A DNA stretch of 53,058 nucleotides from Paracoccaceae bacterium (GCA_002709405.1 PAQV01000090.1:1-53058), one strand, 5' to 3'. Shown: positions 16,981-25,001, counted from the first letter of the stretch. Translations and numbers: made by a program. Notes: generated by a model not told the origin, from the sequence alone.

Positions 16981-17943
16981 TCAGCCCAGCCCGGCGCGCA
17001 GGCAATCGTGCAGGCGGATCAGCCCGGTCGCCGTCTGCGCGCCCTCGGGGACGACGAACAGGCAGGTGATCTTGCCGGTCATCCGGGCCACGGCCTCTTC
17101 GGCCATGGCGGTGGGGGCGATGGTGCGCGGGCCGCGGGTCATGACATCGCGAGCGGTCTGGTTCATCAGCCCGTCCATGTGGCGGCGCAAGTCACCGTCG
17201 GTGATGATGCCGGTCAGGTCGCCGGCCGCATCCGTCACGCCGGTCACGCCGAATTCCTTGCGCGTCATTTCGATCAGTACGTCGGGCATGACGGTGTCTT
17301 CGGCCACCAGGGGCAGGGCCTCGCCGCTGTGCATCAGGTCCTGAACGGTAGACAGGCGCGCGCCCAGCTTGCCCCCGGGGTGGAAATTGCGGAACGCTTC
17401 GGGCCCGAAATCGCGGTGCTGCAACAGGGCCACGGCCAGCGCGTCGCCCATCGCCAGGGTCAGCGTCGTCGAAATCGTCGGCACCATGCCAAAGCCGCAG
17501 GCCTCTCCCATCGCGGGAATGACCAGGTGCGCATCGGCCGCCCGCATCAGGGCGCTGTCCATCCGGCTGGACAGCCCGATCAGGGGGATGCCGAACCGGC
17601 GGGTATAGCCCAGCAGGTTGGCCAGTTCCGGGGCCTCGCCCGAGTTCGAGATCGCCAGCACCACGTCGCCGCGCGCCACCATGCCCAGGTCCCCGTGCGA
17701 GGCTTCGGCGGGGTGCACGAAATGCGCGGGCGTCCCGGTCGAGGCCAGCGTCGCCGCGATCTTGCGCGCGATGTGGCCCGACTTGCCGATGCCCGACACG
17801 ATGATCCGGCCCGAGGCCTGCAGCATCATCCGGACGGCCCCGGCAAAGCGGTCGTCCAGGCTGCCCGCCAGCGCGTCAAGCGCCCGGGCCTCGTCCGTGA
17901 CGACCTGGCGCGCCGTGGCGAGGAAGCGCTCGGCCTCGGTCAT
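16981..17943 (-). CDS. kdsD: Arabinose-5-phosphate isomerase (SIS plus two CBS domains)
   Basis: A 320-residue enzyme converting ribulose-5-phosphate to arabinose-5-phosphate, the first step of Kdo synthesis. The SIS domain is seen in 'GRIIVSGIGKSGHIARKIA', 'PAHFVHPAEASHGDLGM' and 'VVLAISNSGEAPEL'. Two CBS repeats follow (from about residue 205). The conserved 'NFHPGGKLG' lies between them. The ATG at 17943 overlaps the rnd stop. A longer in-frame start would run through rnd and is rejected. kdsC, which follows kdsD in enterobacteria, is absent here. Confidence 0.94.
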   Translation of the reverse strand: MTEAERFLATARQVVTDEARALDALAGSLDDRFAGAVRMMLQASGRIIVSGIGKSGHIARKIAATLASTGTPAHFVHPAEASHGDLGMVARGDVVLAISNSGEAPELANLLGYTRRFGIPLIGLSSRMDSALMRAADAHLVIPAMGEACGFGMVPTISTTLTLAMGDALAVALLQHRDFGPEAFRNFHPGGKLGARLSTVQDLMHSGEALPLVAEDTVMPDVLIEMTRKEFGVTGVTDAAGDLTGIITDGDLRRHMDGLMNQTARDVMTRGPRTIAPTAMAEEAVARMTGKITCLFVVPEGAQTATGLIRLHDCLRAGLG

Positions 17944-18554
17944 GAATGGGCGAAGATGTCGGTTTCGGGCCAACCCGCCAGGTCCAGCTTGGCGCGCATC
18001 GGCAGGAAGTCGAAACAGGCCTGGGCCATCTCGGTCCGGCCTTCGCGGGCCAGCATCACGTCGAATTTCTCGCGCAGCTTGTGCAGGTACAGCACGTCCG
18101 AGGCGGCATAGTCCAGCTGGGCGGGGGTCAGCGTGTCCGCACCCCAGTCGCTGGATTGCTGCTGCTTGGAAATGTCGACGCTCAGCAGTTCGGAACACAG
18201 GTTCTTCAGCCCGTGCCGGTCGGTATAGGTGCGCACCAGGCGCGAGGCGATCTTGGTGCAATAGACCGGGGCGGCCAGCGCGCCGAAGGTGTGGTACATC
18301 GCGGCAATGTCGAAGCGGCCAAAGTGGAACAGCTTCAGCACCTCGGGGTCTTCCAGCATCTTCGCCAGGTTCGGCGCTTCGGTCTGGCCCTTTTCCACCT
18401 GGACGATGTGCGAATTGCCGTCGCCACCGGACATCTGGATGACGCACAGCCGGTCACGGTGCGGGTTCAGCCCCATGGTCTCGCAGTCGATGGCCACGAT
18501 GGGACCCAGGTCAAGCCCGTCGGGCAGGTCGTTCTTGTAGAGTGTGTTGGCCAA
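17940..18554 (-). CDS. rnd: Ribonuclease D, short form
   Basis: A 204-residue 3'-5' exoribonuclease of the DEDDy type. The catalytic residues appear in order: D and E in 'IVAIDCETMGL', D in 'FHFGRFDIAAM' and Y/D in 'LDYAASDVLYL'. Enteric RNase D is about 370 residues with HRDC domains; this one ends after the nuclease domain, as in other alphaproteobacteria. I choose TTG 18554-18552 since GGAG lies seven bases upstream and the N-terminus becomes 'MANTLYKNDLPDGLDLG'; the longer ATG start would run towards the divergent gene. It is coupled to kdsD by ATGA. Confidence 0.87.
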   Translation of the reverse strand: MANTLYKNDLPDGLDLGPIVAIDCETMGLNPHRDRLCVIQMSGGDGNSHIVQVEKGQTEAPNLAKMLEDPEVLKLFHFGRFDIAAMYHTFGALAAPVYCTKIASRLVRTYTDRHGLKNLCSELLSVDISKQQQSSDWGADTLTPAQLDYAASDVLYLHKLREKFDVMLAREGRTEMAQACFDFLPMRAKLDLAGWPETDIFAHS

Positions 18555-18715
18555 GGGAAAACTCCGCGCGGTTTGCGCCGAGATAGGCTGTCCGGCCCGC
18601 AAACTCAACACACGCCGCAGATCAGGCGTTTTGCTACGCTGGGTCACGCCGGTCCGCGCCTGTTGCGAAACAGTGTTTCGCATGTATCCTGCCCGCGGAG
18701 GAAGAGGAGGACACC

Positions 18716-20449
18716 ATGCGCGCATATGACCGCGAGGATCTGCTGTTTCAGCTGTTCGACGTGGCCCGGGTGGACACGATCATCGAGGGCACCGACCTGG
18801 ATCGCGAAGCCGTTCTGGGCATCCTCGACACCGCCGACCAGATCGCCACCGATTATTACCTGCCCCATGCCCACGAGATCGACGAACACGAGCCGGTCTT
18901 CGACAATGGCCGGGCGATCCTGCCCGACGTGGTAAAGCCGGCCGTCGACGCCTTTGTCGACGGCGGGTTCCTGGCCGCCCCGTTTTCGCCGGACCATGGC
19001 GGGCTGGGCCTGCCGGAAACGGTGCACCAGGCGGCGTCCTTCGTGTTCTCGACGGCCAATATCTCGATCAAGGGCTACGCGATGCTGACGATCGGGGCGG
19101 GGCGGCTGATCCAGTCTTTCGGGACCGATGACCAGAAGACGCGCTACCTGCACCCGATGGTCGAGGGCCGCTTCTTCGGCACCATGTGCCTGAGCGAACC
19201 GCAGGCCGGGTCCTCGCTGTCGGACATCACCACGAAGGCCGAACCGATGGAGGACGGGCGCTACCGGATTTCGGGGCGCAAGATGTGGATCTCGGCCGGG
19301 GAACATGACCTGTCGGACAACATCGTGCACATGGTGCTGGCCAAGATCCCCGGAGGCCCCCCGGGCGTGAAGGGCATTTCGCTGTTCATCGTGCCCAAGA
19401 TCCGCCTGGACGGTGCGCGCAACGACGTGACCCTGGCCGGGCTGAACCACAAGATGGGCTATCGCGGCACGACCAATTGCGCGCTGAACTTCGGCGAAAA
19501 CGGCGATTGCATCGGAGAGCTGGTGGGCGAGCCGCACAAGGGCCTGCGCTACATGTTCCAGATGATGAACGAGGCCCGGATCAGCGTCGGCATGGGGGCC
19601 ACTGCCCTGGGTCAGGCCGGGTATCAGGCCGCGCTGGCCTATGCCAAGGAGCGCCCTCAGGGGCGGTCGCCCAAGGCCAAGGACCCGACCTCGTCACAGG
19701 TGTCCCTGACGGAACACGCCGATATCCGCCGCTTGCTGCTGGCCCAGAAGGCGGCGGTGGAACCGGCCCTGGCGCTGGCGCTTTTCTGCGCCGTCCTGGT
19801 CGACCGCCACCGCGCCGGAGACACAGATGCCCTGACCCTGCTGGACGTGCTGACCCCGGTTGCCAAATCCTGGCCCTCGGAATTCTGTCTCGAAGCCAAC
19901 AAGCACGCGATCCAGGTGCTGGGCGGGGCGGGCTATACCCGCGACTACCCGGTCGAGCGCCACTACCGCGACAACCGCCTGAACCCGATCCACGAAGGCA
20001 CGCACGGCATCCAGGGCATGGACCTGCTGGGCCGCAAGGTCCTGATGCAGAACGGCGCGGGGTTTGCCGCGCTGGTGGGGGCCATCCGCCAGGACATCGC
20101 CGCCAGCGGTCATGCGCTGGGTCCGGACCTGGCCACCGCCGTCGACCGGCTGGAAGAAGTCACCCGCAGCCTGGCCGCCCAGGTCATTGCCGATCCCGAA
20201 CGCGGGCTGGCCAATGCCACCCTCTACCTGGATTTCACCGGCCACGTGGTCATGGGCTGGATGTGGCTGCGCATTGCCGCGGCCGCGTCGCTCCGGGCCG
20301 GGCAGGACGGGGACAGCGATTTCCTGAAGGGCAAGCAACAGGCCGCCCGGTATTTCTTTGCGCGTGAACTCTCGCGCACCGACGGCTGGGCCCGGACGTT
20401 GATGGCCAATGACCAAAGCGCCTTCGACATGGACCCGGCCTGGTTCTGA
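18716..20449 (+). CDS. Acyl-CoA dehydrogenase family protein (DmdC-like layout)
   Basis: A 577-residue flavoprotein, longer than the usual ~380. The FAD/substrate core contains 'GTMCLSEPQAGSSLSDI', 'WISAGEHD', 'ARISVGMGATALGQAGYQAA' and 'VLGGAGYTRDYPVERHYRD'. The presumed catalytic Glu is in 'NPIHEGTHGIQGMDLLG' (about 425). The extra C-terminal ~130 residues are typical of the DmdC/AcdA-like subgroup, which includes 3-methylmercaptopropionyl-CoA dehydrogenase of marine roseobacters. The substrate cannot be decided; several paralogues of this group exist per genome. An AGGAAGAGGAGG ribosome site precedes the ATG. It is monocistronic and divergent from rnd. Confidence 0.88.
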   Translation: MRAYDREDLLFQLFDVARVDTIIEGTDLDREAVLGILDTADQIATDYYLPHAHEIDEHEPVFDNGRAILPDVVKPAVDAFVDGGFLAAPFSPDHGGLGLPETVHQAASFVFSTANISIKGYAMLTIGAGRLIQSFGTDDQKTRYLHPMVEGRFFGTMCLSEPQAGSSLSDITTKAEPMEDGRYRISGRKMWISAGEHDLSDNIVHMVLAKIPGGPPGVKGISLFIVPKIRLDGARNDVTLAGLNHKMGYRGTTNCALNFGENGDCIGELVGEPHKGLRYMFQMMNEARISVGMGATALGQAGYQAALAYAKERPQGRSPKAKDPTSSQVSLTEHADIRRLLLAQKAAVEPALALALFCAVLVDRHRAGDTDALTLLDVLTPVAKSWPSEFCLEANKHAIQVLGGAGYTRDYPVERHYRDNRLNPIHEGTHGIQGMDLLGRKVLMQNGAGFAALVGAIRQDIAASGHALGPDLATAVDRLEEVTRSLAAQVIADPERGLANATLYLDFTGHVVMGWMWLRIAAAASLRAGQDGDSDFLKGKQQAARYFFARELSRTDGWARTLMANDQSAFDMDPAWF

Positions 20450-20495
20450 CGGTGACCGCACAAAAGTGTTGCACCTGCGCCCCGTACGGTTGGAG

Positions 20496-20520
20496 CCCTG
20501 TAGAATATGCGGATACAGGG
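20496..20520 (+). terminator. Possible terminator hairpin after the acyl-CoA dehydrogenase
   Basis: CCCTGTA (20496-20502) pairs with TACAGGG (20514-20520) around an 11-base loop. A T/C-rich stretch follows. The stem is short and the U-tract imperfect, so this is weak. Confidence 0.3.
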
Positions 20521-20587
20521 TTCCGCAACTCTTCTTTTAGTGTAAATTGAATATGTAATCACACTCTAAGGTTGAGTCGGGCATTTC

Positions 20588-20971
20588 GTGACAGACAGCC
20601 GCAAGAAAATACTGCTGGTCGAAAACGACGGGTTCACGCGCTTCATGATGCAAGAGATCCGGGACACGCTGGGTGTCTCGATCGACATAAGTGCCAGCAT
20701 CCATGACGGCATGATTCGGTTCAAGTCGGATCCCGGATCCTACGGGGTCGTTCTGATGGATGTGAACGAGGCCGAGGTCGACGGGCTGATGGCCAGTCAA
20801 AGCATTCGGGGCCTGCAGGATCCGGCCTGCGAAAACATCGCGATCATTGCCGTGTCCTGCGATGAACGGTTGCTCGATGACGGGGTGCTCAGCAGCTACG
20901 GCATTGATGGCCACATCCAGAAGCCGCTGACCCCCGGCGAAGTCATGGCCCTGGTCGACCGCTACTGCTGA
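20588..20971 (+). CDS. Stand-alone response-regulator receiver protein
   Basis: A 127-residue single REC domain. The acidic pocket is 'ILLVENDGFTRF', the phospho-acceptor Asp lies in 'GVVLMDVNEAEVDGL' (about residue 58), the switch Ser in 'IIAVSCDERLL' and the conserved Lys in 'HIQKPLTPGEVM'. All functional positions are present, so it is probably phosphorylated. It has no output domain, as in SdrG/MrrA-type receivers that modulate the alphaproteobacterial stress pathway; that role is only an inference from the nearby phyR-ecfG. The start is a GTG; no upstream EcfG-type site is visible. Confidence 0.82.
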   Translation: MTDSRKKILLVENDGFTRFMMQEIRDTLGVSIDISASIHDGMIRFKSDPGSYGVVLMDVNEAEVDGLMASQSIRGLQDPACENIAIIAVSCDERLLDDGVLSSYGIDGHIQKPLTPGEVMALVDRYC

Positions 20972-21042
20972 GGCAACAGGGTCGGGCGGGATCAAAGGGA
21001 ATAAACAGGAAGGCCAAAGAAAAACAATCGGGCAGACAAGAA

Positions 21043-21066
21043 AGGAGGGCCCTCCCGGGTCCTCCT
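21043..21066 (-). terminator. Terminator hairpin of the PRC-barrel gene
   Basis: AGGAGG (21043-21048) pairs with CCTCCT (21061-21066), with additional internal CCC/GGG pairing. On the reverse strand the stem is followed by TTTCTTG. It lies 28 bases after the stop of the reverse-strand gene. Confidence 0.5.
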
Positions 21067-21093
21067 GAATAATGACGTCAACGCGTCCGGTAC

Positions 21094-21561
21094 TTACGAT
21101 TCGTAGGCCGGCATGTCGTTCAGAGCGTCCTTGGTCACATCGGCATAAATGCGCAGGCTGCCGTCCTCGATGTTCTCGGTCAGCATCAGCGTATCGTAGC
21201 TGACGACCACGTCCTTTTCGCCGATCCCCAGGTAACCGCCGACGCCCACGATGGCGGCGACAATCTCACCGGCAGGGGTCACGACCAGGTTGTCGATCTC
21301 GCCAACCCATTCCTTTTCGGCGTCATAGACCCGCAGGCCCATCACGTCGGATGCGGCGATCGTGCCTGCGTCGATCTTCTTGTAGCCCACGGGCTCGGTG
21401 CTCAGCAGGTCAAGCTGGGTGACGCTGAAGTCCCACTTCTCGTCCATGATGATGGGGTCTTCCATGTCCGAAGCGGCGGCCTCGCTGACGGCCGTGGAGG
21501 CCGCGAAGGACGGGGCTGCAACGGCAAGAGCGAGGGTCGAAGCGGTCAGAATGCGAAGCAT
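21094..21561 (-). CDS. Exported PRC-barrel domain protein
   Basis: A 155-residue protein with a Sec signal peptide ('LRILTASTLALAVAAPSFA'). One PRC-barrel domain follows (about 60-130): 'AASDVMGLRVYDAEKEWVG' and 'GEIVAAIVGVGGYLGIGEK'. Exported PRC-barrel proteins of this length are common in Rhodobacterales and are linked to stress tolerance; the mechanism is unknown. The ATG at 21561 has AAGGAG nine bases upstream. An EcfG-like site lies about 60 bases upstream, suggesting stress induction. Confidence 0.83.
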   Translation of the reverse strand: MLRILTASTLALAVAAPSFAASTAVSEAAASDMEDPIIMDEKWDFSVTQLDLLSTEPVGYKKIDAGTIAASDVMGLRVYDAEKEWVGEIDNLVVTPAGEIVAAIVGVGGYLGIGEKDVVVSYDTLMLTENIEDGSLRIYADVTKDALNDMPAYES

Positions 21562-21622
21562 GGTGAACTCCTTTCGTGTTATTTCATGGCCGGCCCAGTG
21601 TTGCGGGCCGTTCTGTGTAGAC

Positions 21623-21647
21623 AACCGATGCCCCCCTTTAGCGTTCC
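21623..21647 (-). promoter_or_regulatory. Candidate EcfG promoter of the PRC-barrel gene
   Basis: Reverse strand: GGAAC (21647-21643), 16 bases, GGTT (21626-21623). It has the same -10 variant as the phyR promoter in this window. Confidence 0.5.
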
Positions 21648-21684
21648 GAAAAAAGGCCATGGAACACTTCCAGGGGACTATGCG

Positions 21685-22536
21685 TTAGGCCGCTTTTTTC
21701 GGCGTTTTTCCAATGACTTCCGGGCGGATTTGTCCCCAGGCCAACATGGTGAAAACCGCCGTTCCCCCCAGCACGTTGCCCGCCAGGACCGGCAGGAAGA
21801 ACCGGAACACGGCCGGTTCGGCGGCCAGTTGGCCCTGAACCACCAGGAAGGCCATCTCGACGGATCCGGCAACGATATGGGTGAAGTCGCCCAGGGCGAT
21901 CAGCCAGGTGAACAGCACGATCACGGCGACCTCGCTGGTTTCGACCACGGGCAGCATCCAGACCAGCGCCGCGATCAGCACGCCGGCCGGGATCCCGCGC
22001 ACAAGCCCCTCGACAGCGGGCATCGAGGTGGCGTGGTGGCTCAGCTCGGTCATCGCCGCGCGCACCTCGTCCGACAGGACCGGGGTGAAGGCCAGGAAGG
22101 CGGCGATGATGAAGGCGCCCACGACATTGGCCACCAGAACAACGCTCCACAGCCGGGCGGTCCGGCCAAAGGCCCGCCGATCGCGCGAGATCATGACGGG
22201 CACGACGGTGGTGATGGTGTTTTCAGTGAACAGCTGCATCCGGCCGAGGATCACCAGCAGGAACCCGAAGGTATAGCCCAGGTTCTCGATGATGAAGGCC
22301 CAGGATTCGTCGGGCAGGTGCGCCCGCAGGAAGGCCTCGCCCAGAACCGAGAACGAGATCAGCAGACCCGCGGACACCCCGGACACCCACAGGGCAGAGA
22401 GTGGCCGGTTCAGCTCTTCCTCGCCATTGCGCCGGATCGCCTCGAAGATCAGGCGGGGCGACAGCATCGCTGCTTCTTCGACCGCCTCCTTTTCCTCTTC
22501 GGCACGTGTCAGGTCTTCGGACATTTCCTCGCTCAT
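21685..22536 (-). CDS. Formate/nitrite transporter (FNT) family membrane protein
   Basis: A 283-residue protein with an acidic N-terminal tail ('MSEEMSEDLTRAEEEKEAVE') and six hydrophobic segments. Conserved FNT features include 'TFGFLLVILGRMQLFTENT', 'GDFTHIVAGSVEMAFLV' and 'VLAGNVLGGTAVF'. FNT channels pass small monovalent anions. The acidic tail and motifs put it closer to YfdC-like members than to FocA/NirC, so the substrate is uncertain. It is in a cluster of stress genes, and a weaker EcfG-like site precedes it. Confidence 0.87.
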   Translation of the reverse strand: MSEEMSEDLTRAEEEKEAVEEAAMLSPRLIFEAIRRNGEEELNRPLSALWVSGVSAGLLISFSVLGEAFLRAHLPDESWAFIIENLGYTFGFLLVILGRMQLFTENTITTVVPVMISRDRRAFGRTARLWSVVLVANVVGAFIIAAFLAFTPVLSDEVRAAMTELSHHATSMPAVEGLVRGIPAGVLIAALVWMLPVVETSEVAVIVLFTWLIALGDFTHIVAGSVEMAFLVVQGQLAAEPAVFRFFLPVLAGNVLGGTAVFTMLAWGQIRPEVIGKTPKKAA

Positions 22537-22562
22537 GGGCGCTCCTTTTGTTGTGTCACGTC

Positions 22563-22588
22563 TACGCGCGCGGGCGCGCGAATGTTCC
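22563..22588 (-). promoter_or_regulatory. Weak candidate EcfG promoter of the FNT gene
   Basis: Reverse strand: GGAAC (22588-22584), 17 bases, CGTA (22566-22563). The -10 deviates at its last base and the spacer is a GC-rich CGCG repeat, so support is moderate. Confidence 0.35.
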
Positions 22589-22662
22589 CGTGTGTTGCCA
22601 GTGTCATGCCCGTGTATTGCCGGGGGGCTGAGGCCCTTTGGGCAGGAAATGTAAATTTCAAG

Positions 22663-22687
22663 GGAACCGGAATGCGGCCGGCGTGTT
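22663..22687 (+). promoter_or_regulatory. Candidate EcfG promoter of the three-gene small-protein operon
   Basis: GGAAC (22663-22667), 16 bases, TGTT (22684-22687), ending 35 bases before the ATG at 22723. The same -10 variant (TGTT) and the same distance to the start codon are seen for the DUF1328 gene. Confidence 0.5.
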
Positions 22688-22722
22688 GTCCAACCAACGG
22701 AAAGAAAAAAGGAATTGGTCCG

Positions 22723-22941
22723 ATGCCGTCAACGTCATCGTCAGGGAAATCACGTCTCTTCGATCCCCGCGCCGCCGTCCTGTTGGGAACGATCCTGCTG
22801 GCCGGCGCCTTGGGAGAAAGCGGTTCGGACTGGTCGAAATGCGGCGATGACAACAGCGACATGATCTCGGCCTGCGCGTTCGAGGTCGATGCCATCGGCA
22901 CGCTGATGAACGCCGCCCTGACGGAGACGGGAAATGGCTGA
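22723..22941 (+). CDS. Small predicted membrane/exported protein, unknown
   Basis: A 72-residue protein starting 'MPSTSSSGKSRLFDPRAAV', then one hydrophobic segment 'AVLLGTILLAGALG' and a short tail with two Cys ('WSKCGDDNSDMISACAF'). I do not recognise the family. It is supported by an AAGGAA ribosome site eight bases upstream, an EcfG-like promoter, and an overlap of its TGA with the next gene's ATG. A longer frame upstream of the ATG is an artefact that runs through the antisense of the FNT gene. Confidence 0.6.
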   Translation: MPSTSSSGKSRLFDPRAAVLLGTILLAGALGESGSDWSKCGDDNSDMISACAFEVDAIGTLMNAALTETGNG

Positions 22942-23197
22942 CAGCTCTGCATCGTCCATCAAGGACCGCGACACATATGACGCCCTGCGCGACCAGGGCT
23001 ACGGCAAATCCAAGGCGGCGGCGATCGCCAACGCCCAGGCCAATGACAACATGGCCCCTTCTGTCAAGGGCGGGAAAGCGCCGCCCTACGAAGACTGGAC
23101 CAAGGCCGACCTCTACGACCGGGCCCGCGAGCTCGACATCGAATGCCGCTCGTCAATGACCAAGGACGAGCTCATCTCGGCGCTGCGCGACCAGTAA
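22934..23197 (+). CDS. Small protein with Rho-N/SAP-like domain
   Basis: An 87-residue, mostly helical and charged protein. The first half, 'SSIKDRDTYDALRDQGYGKS' followed by an Ala/Asn stretch, resembles small stress proteins of the DUF7218/ChaB-like kind. The second half, 'WTKADLYDRARELDIE' and 'SMTKDELISALRD', is a helix-extended-helix like the Rho termination factor N-terminal/SAP fold, which binds nucleic acid. The function is unknown. It overlaps the preceding small gene by eight bases and is therefore probably coupled to it and stress induced. Confidence 0.75.
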   Translation: MADSSASSIKDRDTYDALRDQGYGKSKAAAIANAQANDNMAPSVKGGKAPPYEDWTKADLYDRARELDIECRSSMTKDELISALRDQ

Positions 23198-23262
23198 GCG
23201 CCACGTTCAAGACCCGCGCGGCTGTCCCCGCGCAATTCAAACGATCATAAAGGAGACCTGAC

Positions 23263-23457
23263 ATGGGTTTGGAAATCACCGGCATCGGCGGCTTGATCCT
23301 GCTGATCCTCGACATCTGGGCAATTGTTTCGATCATCAATTCGGGCGCGACCACCGGCTCGAAGGTGCTGTGGTGCCTTCTGGTGCTGATCCTGCCGCTG
23401 ATCGGCTTCATCATCTGGCTGGTTGCCGGGCCGCGCTCGCGGACTGCGACTGTCTGA
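23263..23457 (+). CDS. Small PLDc_N-type membrane protein
   Basis: A 64-residue protein with two membrane segments: 'GIGGLILLILDIWAIVSII' and 'WCLLVLILPLIGFIIWLVAG'. The ending 'PLIGFIIWLVAGPRS' is the hallmark of the PLDc_N domain, here standing alone without a phospholipase. An AAAGGAGA ribosome site precedes the ATG and a strong terminator follows, so it is the last gene of the small-protein operon. The molecular role is unknown. Confidence 0.82.
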   Translation: MGLEITGIGGLILLILDIWAIVSIINSGATTGSKVLWCLLVLILPLIGFIIWLVAGPRSRTATV

Positions 23458-23504
23458 TATCGGATCGGGGTCCGGCGCCTGGCGTCGGCCCCACCCTCAT
23501 GCAA

Positions 23505-23533
23505 AACGCCCGGCCGATGTGCCGGGCGTTTTT
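23505..23533 (+). terminator. Rho-independent terminator of the small-protein operon
   Basis: AACGCCCGGC (23505-23514) and GCCGGGCGTT (23521-23530) form a perfect 10-bp stem with a six-base loop, followed by a T-run. The preceding AAAA lets it work in the other direction too, against the convergent Crp/Fnr gene. Confidence 0.88.
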
Positions 23534-23566
23534 GCGTTCGGGTCCATGGCTGGCGGGCCTGGCGGC

Positions 23567-24295
23567 TCAGATCAGGGGGCGGGCGGCCGCGGCATCGGTG
23601 TCGATCTGGCAGAGGCCAGCAAGGGCCGCGTGATCGTCGACCGTCAGCCAGCCGTCGGCCCAGGTCAGGATGCCCGACTGCCGCAGCTTGGCCAGGGTTT
23701 TGTTGGTGTGCACCAGCGACAGCCCCAGCGCATCGGCCAGGTCCTGCTGGCGGAAGGGCAGGGGTACCCGCCCGTTCCGGCGCAGTCCGACCGCCGCCAG
23801 CCGCCGGTCGAACCGGTGCAGGGCCCAGGCGATCTTGGCCTGGGCGTCCATCTGGCCCATGGCCGTCAGGGCCTCGCCCAGCAGGTGTTCCTCGTTCGCG
23901 GCCAGGTGCGTCAGGTCGAAGGCCAGGTCGGGCTGGGACTTGAACAGCGACCACAGGTCCGACCGGTTGAAGACGCACAACCGCATTTCCGTCGTGGCCT
24001 CGACCGAATGGCGCATGACCTCCATGACGCCGGATTGCAGGCCGACGAAATCGCCGGGCAGCACGAAGCCCACGACCTGGCGCTCGCCGTCGCGGGTGGT
24101 CTTGTAGCGCACGCCCATCCCCGACAGCGCGGTGAACAGCTGCGAGGACGAGGCCTGTTCGGTCAGGATCTCGGTGCCCGGCTGGGCCACCAGCTCGCCG
24201 GTCTTGAACTTCTGCATGAAGGTCAGCGTGGCCTTGGTCATCGGCAGGAACAGGTCCTGCCGGCGCAGGGGACAATTGGTGCAATCGATCGTCAA
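23567..24295 (-). CDS. Crp/Fnr-family transcriptional regulator
   Basis: A 242-residue regulator. The N-terminus has 'CTNCPLRRQDLF', a Cys-x2-Cys pair as in FNR-like proteins. A cyclic-nucleotide-binding beta-roll follows (about 30-130, 'VVGFVLPGDFVGLQ') and then the DNA-binding winged helix 'RQQDLADALGLSLVHTNKTL'. A full Fe-S FNR has four ligand cysteines; here only the N-terminal pair and one central Cys ('MRLCVFNR') are seen, so oxygen sensing is doubtful. It is divergent from a degenerate receiver gene, with 79 bases between them. The target genes are unknown. Confidence 0.87.
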   Translation of the reverse strand: MTIDCTNCPLRRQDLFLPMTKATLTFMQKFKTGELVAQPGTEILTEQASSSQLFTALSGMGVRYKTTRDGERQVVGFVLPGDFVGLQSGVMEVMRHSVEATTEMRLCVFNRSDLWSLFKSQPDLAFDLTHLAANEEHLLGEALTAMGQMDAQAKIAWALHRFDRRLAAVGLRRNGRVPLPFRQQDLADALGLSLVHTNKTLAKLRQSGILTWADGWLTVDDHAALAGLCQIDTDAAAARPLI

Positions 24296-24374
24296 ACGAG
24301 TGGTCCTATGTCATGGTTTAATGCCGAGACCGGAATTTCCGTGGCATCAAGCCGAAAACCCAGCGGAGAGACCC

Positions 24375-24740
24375 ATGGAAGATGCAGGCGCAAGCGCCGA
24401 CATCGGTACGTTGATTATTGTCGACAACTTTGTCGAAGCCGACGATCTGAAGGATGCATTCGAACGTCACCGGATGGGGCCGGTGCTTCATATCCGGTCG
24501 GTCGATATCGCCCGGGCCATGCTGGCCGAGACGGGACATCATCCTCAGTTGGTGGTGGTGGGCGTGTCGGTTGGTGCGGCCACGACAGAGGCGTTGATCG
24601 ACGAACAGCGGAACCGGGGTGGCCGGGTGCTTGTGCTGAACGGCCCGCCGCCGGAGGCCGTGCCGCCGCTGACGGCGCACCTCGCCCGTCCTTACGGCGA
24701 CGACGACCTGACGCGGGCGATACTGCGCCTGATGGGCTAA
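24375..24740 (+). CDS. Receiver-like protein lacking the phospho-acceptor Asp
   Basis: A 121-residue alpha/beta protein with a REC-like rhythm: 'GTLIIVDNFVEADDLKDAF', then 'PQLVVVGVSVGAATTEAL' where the phospho-Asp strand should be, then 'GRVLVLNGPP'. The position of the Asp is Gly or Ser, and the conserved C-terminal Lys is replaced ('HLARPYGDDDL'). It is therefore either a pseudo-receiver or an unrelated flavodoxin-like fold. The ATG follows GGAGAG. It is divergent from the Crp/Fnr gene. Confidence 0.65.
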   Translation: MEDAGASADIGTLIIVDNFVEADDLKDAFERHRMGPVLHIRSVDIARAMLAETGHHPQLVVVGVSVGAATTEALIDEQRNRGGRVLVLNGPPPEAVPPLTAHLARPYGDDDLTRAILRLMG

Positions 24741-24940
24741 GCCCGCGCCGGACGGGATGGCGGCCTGCATTGGCAATCGTGCTCCTGGATCGGGGGGGCG
24801 TGGCCGGGCCGCCCGGCCCCTGTCGCACGGCAGAGCCGCATGGCGATCTTGGGGCCGGGCGGCGCCAGGCAGGGTCGCGCCCTCGCGCGGTTCAGATCAG
24901 AAACGCTGCCTTTGACGAAATTGTTCCAAGTTAAATTTCA

Positions 24941-24966
24941 GGAACCGCCCGACGGCAGCGCGTGTT
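24941..24966 (+). promoter_or_regulatory. Candidate EcfG promoter of the DUF1328 gene
   Basis: GGAAC (24941-24945), 17 bases, TGTT (24963-24966), ending 35 bases before the ATG at 25002. The rest of the 261-base gap before it shows no gene. Confidence 0.5.
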
Positions 24967-25001
24967 TCTTCCTCGTGTAACCTTCGAGAAAGGACGTAAC
25001 G

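Noticed and set aside
21586-22941. A 451-codon forward frame over the FNT gene
   Set aside because: Its first 380 codons are antisense to the FNT channel gene. Only the final 72 codons, from ATG 22723, have a ribosome site and protein-like character.
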